DNA of 64,000 nt from Lingula anatina (taxonomy: Eukaryota > Brachiopoda > Lingulata > Lingulida > Lingulidae). Below the pieces are notes generated by a model that was not told the DNA's origin, searched no databases, and saw only the letters and a program-made list of their open reading frames with translations. Positions 58,062 through 64,000 of this stretch are shown here, in pieces (position 1 is the stretch's first letter; each line of letters opens with the position of its first letter). Position numbers and translations under genes: made by a program. The stretch lies in contig NW_019774469.1 of NCBI RefSeq assembly GCF_001039355.2, positions 215,597 through 279,596 on the forward strand, written 5' to 3'.

Positions 58062-61000
58062 CTATATGGCTAGCATTCCCAAAGCTAAAAACATCAGTGG
58101 AGACATCAAAAGTCCGCATACCCCACTGTTGGGCGGTGTACGGTCGGTTATACTAGGGAGCAGCAATCCTGTCGGTGCCTGTCGATCAGATCCGTGGTCA
58201 GTGCGCACTGGACAAGCTGAGATCTTCACGCGATCCCGTACCTCTATCAGAAAATCCATGCCTCTGTAACTATAAGTTGGCATTCTCTCGGCAAACTTAT
58301 CTTGCAATACTGACAGAAAAGGCAATCCCTCTTTGTGAGTTTTTACTGTTCCCCGAAACAACAACCCAAAGTCTCCTATAACAGCACCGTAGTTTCTCGT
58401 GTCAGGATGATCAAGGTTGGAGCTGTTCACAGCGCGACATCTGTGAAATATCCTTCTCCTTATCATCCAGACGTCCTGAAATCCATTGTCCATGCTTATC
58501 TGTCCAAATGAGAGATGTGTGCCGAAATCTTCGCAGGCGCTAATGGTCTCAGTCGTGTTAATTTTTACGTTTTTGGGAGTCTTAAAAAGCAAAGTGAGTG
58601 TGTATGCCGCATTGTACATGTACGTGAATAGTGACGGGCACGGATCCGACTCCTCCTCTCCTGGGCAGCGTTCCTGGATTAAGAAAGTAATAAAAGCCAA
58701 TCACATCCTTTACCACCATGACCAGACAATCTATAGCAATGTCTAAACGCTTTGGCTTCGACTAGATATAAAATATGTCCCTAAACTTTCTTCACCAATA
58801 TCAGAGAAACAGCACAAAGAGTTTGCATAGTTTTTTTCTCATTTAAAAAAAGTAAGTCTGTTCTGTGTCTGTGTCAGTCAAACTGATTGGCCAATGTTAA
58901 CAAAGCTGATATAACCTGGGCCAAGGTATTTTTCTGGGATCCATTTGAAGTGGCTAGGAAATTTCCCCTGTGTCACAACTCGAATGAAAGTTTCAAAATC
59001 TTCACACACACTCACACACATATGATTCTCGCGACCGACCATGTTTTGAGGAATGCAAAGTTTTCCACATATTTTTCTTTAAAAAATACATTAAGTATTA
59101 GTCAGTTGGTTATATTAATTTCGCTTTACTCCAGGAAAAACATTCATGCTGTAATTGTATTATCTAAATCGCCTAAATTGTTAAATAAGAAAACTGAAAT
59201 TTAGCTGCTATTCAAAAACAAAATGAATTCTGTTTACCAACTTAAGGAGATTTGCAGCTTGTTAAACAAATTATCATATGTTCTTGCCTAATCAAGTAGT
59301 ATGTTCGAGTAGGCTCTGCTTACCATAATAGTAGGAACCTTGTTTGCCGAACAGGAAACTGGTTGTGCGGGTGAAAATATATCCACTAAGGCGCGAAATC
59401 CATAAGGGCTGAAACGCCTCGATTCTTCATCTGAAACAGCGCACATGAAAGACATTGCCAAACTTCAGGTAATCGTTTTTATCTAACTAAAATAAAAGAT
59501 ACATATATCAAATACTACATATCTGTTTGTTCATTCCAGTATATCCTTACTATTAGAGGGCTATTAAAAATATGTGCAGAGTGATGTGCTCTCGTAAACC
59601 ACGTCACAGCAAATAATAATATTCAAAGTCCCACTGTGTACAGTGAGGGCTTTTATATGATCTAATATTACATAATATTATCACTGTAGTCGTTATTAGT
59701 ATTAGTGAAGAGGCTCTTGGAGTACATGTAACACGGCCCTAGGGTCTCAGCGCTCAACAAACATCGACAAACATCCTACTGATTTTTACATTGATTTTTT
59801 TCAACCTTAGAAAAGCTGAGAAAATAATCGATTATGCATCCATTGGATTGACACCGTCGGAAAAAATCCTCCAAACAAGCGACAATCTCCGAGAGTGTGG
59901 GGCAAGAGGGGGGGGGGGGTCGAGGGAATAAAAAGAACCGCCCTTTATGACCAAAAAATCAAATACCATAATGACAGACATTCAATATCTTAAAAATGAG
60001 AAAATCGCTTATATTTGAGAATTGAATTACCTGTATCCTGGGCGATCTGCTCCGGGCACTGATGAATTGCCGGCTTATTCGCATATTGGCAAATCCAACA
60101 AAAGTGATTTATGTAATAATTTTCCACCAAAAATCCACGATCAAACTGCACCGCTTGCGTGATAGGCAAACTTTGACCCCTTTCGCAAAAGTCCCGATAA
60201 GGGTTTTCTTCACGACAATGCCACCCATTTTTATACCAACGATACCCCCTAACGTGAGTTCCACCTTTGATACACGGCCTACCGACGATTCCTTTCGGTT
60301 CTTGAAAAAACATCTGGCAACCGCGAGTAACATGGACAATATGGAAAATGTCAGATGTGTTTCTGCTGTCTGCAAAGATGTCACTAGAATGCCAGTTGCA
60401 TAAGACAAACGCTCGCCATGCCCTGTATGACGTCACGCCATGACAAAATGCACAGAATGAGTTCTTAAAGGTAAGTCCGGAAACGGAATCCGAAACCGGT
60501 AGAACAGCCATTCCGTCTTCATCTGTGACAGTCGGTCTTTCACAGGCCGTGCGAGTTTCCACATCCGACCAATCTTTTGGACATGCTGAAACCATCCAGA
60601 AAAGCCTGCGTTTTTCTCCTCTAGGACTAACCGTGTCCTTTGTTATCTGCGATGTACAGGTGACGTCATCAGGGCCTATGGTTATTGCATTGGATGACGT
60701 TGATGAAGATTTGGAAACAGACTCATGGGTGTGGTTGCAGGTAATGTTTACGGCGGAACAACAGTCACCAAAGATGTTGCAATACTTATCACAGTAGCAT
60801 GCTATATTAACAGCCAATGCTACAGTGTCTCCAGTGTAGAGACAAAACTTTTCACCTGCAGTCACTTGACTCCAATAATTTGGTGCAGTGGAAGTCACAT
60901 TTTCGAGGGGAACGGTGCTAGTTTCGGGCCTTTGGTTGGAAGCAGTGGAAACATCGCCCAAACTGTCTTCACGAGTCGAAATAGCTCTGGTAGATGCCGG

Positions 61001-61117
61001 TGGTGCTGGGGCACTGCACGCATTGTCGAGACACCTACTGCCTTCTCGCTGGCAAAGCACAGAGGCCAGAAAAAGCGAGTGCAACACTATTGCTCTTGTG
61101 GCGCCACGTAACATCAT
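58062..61117 (-). CDS. Cysteine-rich secreted protein with somatomedin-B-like motif, probably GPI-anchored (three exons)
   Basis: Exons 60031-61117, 59324-59430 and 58062-58673 join with matching phases (1, then 0) to 601 aa. MMLRGATRAIVLHSLFLASV is a signal peptide. A Ser/Thr/Pro-rich stretch (to about residue 85) follows. A somatomedin-B-like motif (about 92-127, CYCDKYCNIFGDCC) precedes a long cysteine-rich region (ACPKDWSD..T, then NSFCAFCHGV), typical of the ectodomain of certain invertebrate adhesion-type receptors. N-glycosylation sites are frequent. No seven-helix part follows: the protein ends in PPNSGVCGLLMSPLMFLALG plus four residues, a good GPI-attachment or tail-anchor signal. 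An upstream in-frame Met (61156) would bury the signal peptide, so I chose 61117. Role unknown; cell-surface binding is an inference. Confidence 0.8.
59908..59920. repeat. G homopolymer in intron
   Basis: Short G run in the first intron of the cysteine-rich gene, flanked by GAGAG; no further feature seen in this intron. Confidence 0.7.
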
Positions 61118-61223
61118 GCACTTGCTTATAGCGATAACCTTAATTAGAAAAAACAAAATTCATTATAATATGATAAAGAGATAAACAGTTTCGCTATAGG
61201 ATTACTACAGGTAGTACATGGGT

Positions 61224-61560
61224 TTTCAACTAATGCCAGCTAGAAAGATTCACTGTCCACTATCAAATTAAATATGTTTTTGAGTGTTTTCCACCATAAA
61301 TACTATGTATGTGGCGAGCAACTAACATGTATTCTTGTGCATTTTGTGAAATTCCCAGATGGTCGCCAAAAGCCATAGAAATAGAGATCACAGTACAGTT
61401 TCAACTAATATTAGCTAGAAAGATGAATTTTTCGCAATCAAATGAAATTTGTTTCTATATGTGTTTTTTTACAACCTTATTAACAAAACAATACGTAACT
61501 AACATGCATTATTGGGCATTTTGAGAAATTTCAAGATGGTCGCCATATGTCGTAGAAATA
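61224..61560. repeat. Two degenerate direct repeats of about 170 bp
   Basis: Each contains TTTCAACTAAT...GCTAGAAAGAT near the start and AGATGGTCGCCA.....TAGAAAT near the end. Located just upstream (5' side) of the cysteine-rich gene. Non-coding. Confidence 0.7.
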
Positions 61561-61599
61561 TTACTAGTCCAGAAATTTAGTGAAAAATTGTGCATTTGG

Positions 61600-62420
61600 C
61601 ACAGTTGTGGACAATGAAATCCTAAGCAAATTTGGATATATGGGCATGTCTGAAAATTCTAAAAAGGCCGCCAAAATACCCTTCCAAATTTTAACTTCAA
61701 GTACATACTCTTGGCTTAAAATATCATATAAAGGTTAGAAAACACCATGGTATGAATTCAGTATCAATGTCTGCCATGTTAGGTGTATTAAGTCCAAAAT
61801 GGCCGTCATTAGTTAAAAGCAGACCAATAATCCAAGATATCCAGTTGAATGGTTGATTCATCAAAAACTACAAGCATGGCATATGGCACAGTTGTGTAGA
61901 ACGGGATTCCCAGGAAATTTGGAATTATGGACATGTCTAACAATCACCATACAGATGTATATCGCCACAAATACCCATTCAAATTAAAACTTCAAAGATC
62001 TGATCGTATACTAGCTTAAGACAACATTATATGGTTAGACAAAACTATGGTATGAATGAAGTATCAATAACTGCTTCTCTAAGTGTATAGTAATCCAAAA
62101 TGGCCTCCAAAAGTAAGAAAAACAGGCCACTCACAGCAGCAGTATGGTGAATTCATCATGCACTTAAAACTACACGCATGAAAATTGGCACAATTGTAGA
62201 GAAAAGGATTCTAAGCAACTTCTAGATATAGAGGCATGTCTGAAAATAATAATATGGCCACCAAAACTCTTCTTTAAAGTAAACATTCTGTTTCATAATC
62301 ATATAATTATCTTTTAAATTTTGTGGTTTGAAAACATCTCAGTTTAGATAAATTATCAAAAACTGCTCCTTTAGTTACATTAAAATCCAAAATTACAGTA
62401 AAAAGAGAAACAAGATTCCT
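61600..62420. repeat. About 2.8 degenerate units of a 300-bp repeat
   Basis: Recurring blocks in the same order: GGCACA.TTGT, GG.ATTC...AAATTT.GA, GG.CATGTCTGAAAAT, ATGG/GGCC(G)CCAAAA, TGGTATGAAT..AGTATCAA, TCCAAAATGGCC. Copies begin near 61600, 61890 and 62190. Looks like a decayed satellite or a multimer of a mobile element; the ATGGCCGCCAAAA block is also found in the shorter repeats at 61224. Confidence 0.65.
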
Positions 62421-64000
62421 TTTGGTCAAGTTGTTACCACCGCATGTAGCAATTTTATAGTTGCCACAAGAAATATAAATGTCAAGGTATTTTCACAAAT
62501 TAGTTTTGAATTAACGAAAATTATTTTGTCAAGTAGGTGTTGCACATTTTATGGGCGATCAACCTATTACTTTAGTAAATGGACAATTTTTGAACAGAGG
62601 ATAACAGCTACACACACTGGACAATAGAAGTGTCACCCCTACTGAACTAATACTTTGGGGGAGATAAATGATTGTGGAATGATATGGTCCTGGTATCATT
62701 TTGTTAACATCAAATTTTACAAAAGAAACCTTTCTGACTGAACAATTGAACTGTATCGATATTCTGACATAGCTTATATTCCGACTCTTCAGGATAATAA
62801 CTTTGATTACTCTGATTCAGTGGTATTGTCCAGTGTTTGTAGCTAGACCTAAACTGCTTTTATTAATTTTTTCATTTTTAATTTGCAAGGGACTTGAATG
62901 TCACATTTTTTACATTTTTACGTATTTGGTTAAATAATTCGCATTTATTCAAGTGTGCATAGTTTTAGTTGTGCTTCCCTCAGCTTTCAGAATTTGCCTA
63001 AAGCAATAACTTCTACATGTAATCCACTTTCCCCAACAAAATACCAAGAGTCATTGGCCAGAAAGCATCAGTTTACATGCATGAGGGACAATAGGAATAT
63101 AAAAAGTGTGGTGTGGTAGTGCATATATACTAGGAGATGTAGGTTAATAGTGTGAACCCTTAAAGGACCAGTTTCCCTATGCTTCTGACTCACCTCACCA
63201 CAGTTTGCAATTGCTCACATACTACGGACAAATGTTGTAGGAGCTACATGCGAAAGGTAAGTTTTGTCATCTGGGTAAATGAATACTCTCCCTGGCTTCA
63301 TTCTGGATTGTCCCACAGAGACAATGATGCCAGAAAAACAGATGGATTTTTTTCTTTCAAAGACCACATTGCACTAATTTCCTGGGGTAATCCTCAGAAT
63401 ACACCATGGATTTTTGAAGCTTTATAGGTATTAACTTTCTGAAGGATTTTAATAATTCTATTATTATGTTCAGTTATTTGCAAGTATAAGTTTGTAACTA
63501 ATCCAGTTGCCGAATGGACAAATTAAAAGTTTAACGCCTACTTCTTTTTGAGTGCACGAAGTTTGAACCCTGCAATGCAACTCTCTCTGTTTGGGATATT
63601 TCTTTGCTCATTAATTTTCACTAAATTCTCTGTAGCCATTACTGCGTATATACAAAATCCATTTCTTAGAGCTGAAATTAGAAACTTTTCTAATTTATTT
63701 TGAAGCACAAGTTAACATCATAAGATTACCGAGTGAGTGTAGCTGTGGCCCTCCTTTTAGTACTTAACCATTTTTGTTATATTTGTGAACATTTGATCAT
63801 GAATGGTGACTTAAAAATATGTCCTTGCAGAACATTTATATTGTGAAGCGCCATGCACTGGTCTAGATGAATAATCATAACCAACAAACAAAATTGGTGC
63901 ACCCCAGGCTTTCTTATATTTGCCTCTTTGAGGCAAGGTTATTTTGGTGTTTCTTTCACATTTTATAGATTTTTTTTCTTAGATAGGGGGGAGTCGCCCA
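62421..64000. other. No gene recognised
   Basis: AT-rich sequence to the window end. Short open frames (e.g. 63179-63427 plus) show no motif, splice support or repeat signature. Confidence 0.5.

Overview
This is an AT-rich, intron-rich animal nuclear window. Genes are split by GT-AG introns, and transposon relics and micro/minisatellites are dense. Gene content (TMEM106, LanC-like, CUT-homeobox, LRR, isopenicillin-N-synthase-like oxygenases, a somatomedin-B-like cysteine-rich protein) plus strong heterozygosity suggest a marine invertebrate such as a non-vertebrate deuterostome (lancelet or hemichordate type) or a mollusc. I cannot fix the species. I saw no prokaryotic features.

Region 1 (1.8-18.0 kb, minus): a six-exon TMEM106 gene whose exons join in phase to a 252-aa protein. 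Its 12.9-kb intron 1 holds at least the last two exons of a divergent CUT-homeobox gene on the same strand. That stretch appears twice (5055-11731 and 11733-17590) on either side of a single N, most likely two haplotypes laid end to end. Region 2 (18.0-28.6 kb): TMEM106 is head-to-head with a nine-exon LanC-like (LANCL) gene on plus, 401 aa with all zinc ligands. Intron 1 of LANCL contains a complete antisense secreted LRR gene. The last 3' coding stretch of that LRR gene, stop codon included, has been amplified into a 59-bp minisatellite. LANCL exons 2-5 are also duplicated across a single N (24704). Region 3 (29.5-55.6 kb, plus): three tandem units, each with an eight-exon 2-oxoglutarate/Fe(II) oxygenase (332 aa in copies A and B). 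Copy C is missing exons 2-5 at another single N (51685). All units share an intronic Tc1/mariner-type MITE, a 22-bp minisatellite that reiterates the exon 6 splice donor, and a 3'-truncated CR1/L2-like LINE, so these predate the triplication. Region 4 (58.1-61.1 kb, minus): a three-exon, 601-aa cysteine-rich secreted, probably GPI-anchored protein with a somatomedin-B-like motif. Region 5 (61.2-64 kb): degenerate long tandem repeats and sequence with no recognisable gene.

The most notable points are: an allelic filled/empty TTAA insertion pair; the coding-end minisatellite of the LRR gene; a splice-phase match between TMEM106 exon 1 and the nested CUT exon; and the mosaic oxygenase triplication with a partly broken third copy. 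The genes do not form an obvious single pathway. I did not find a convincing new multi-gene system.
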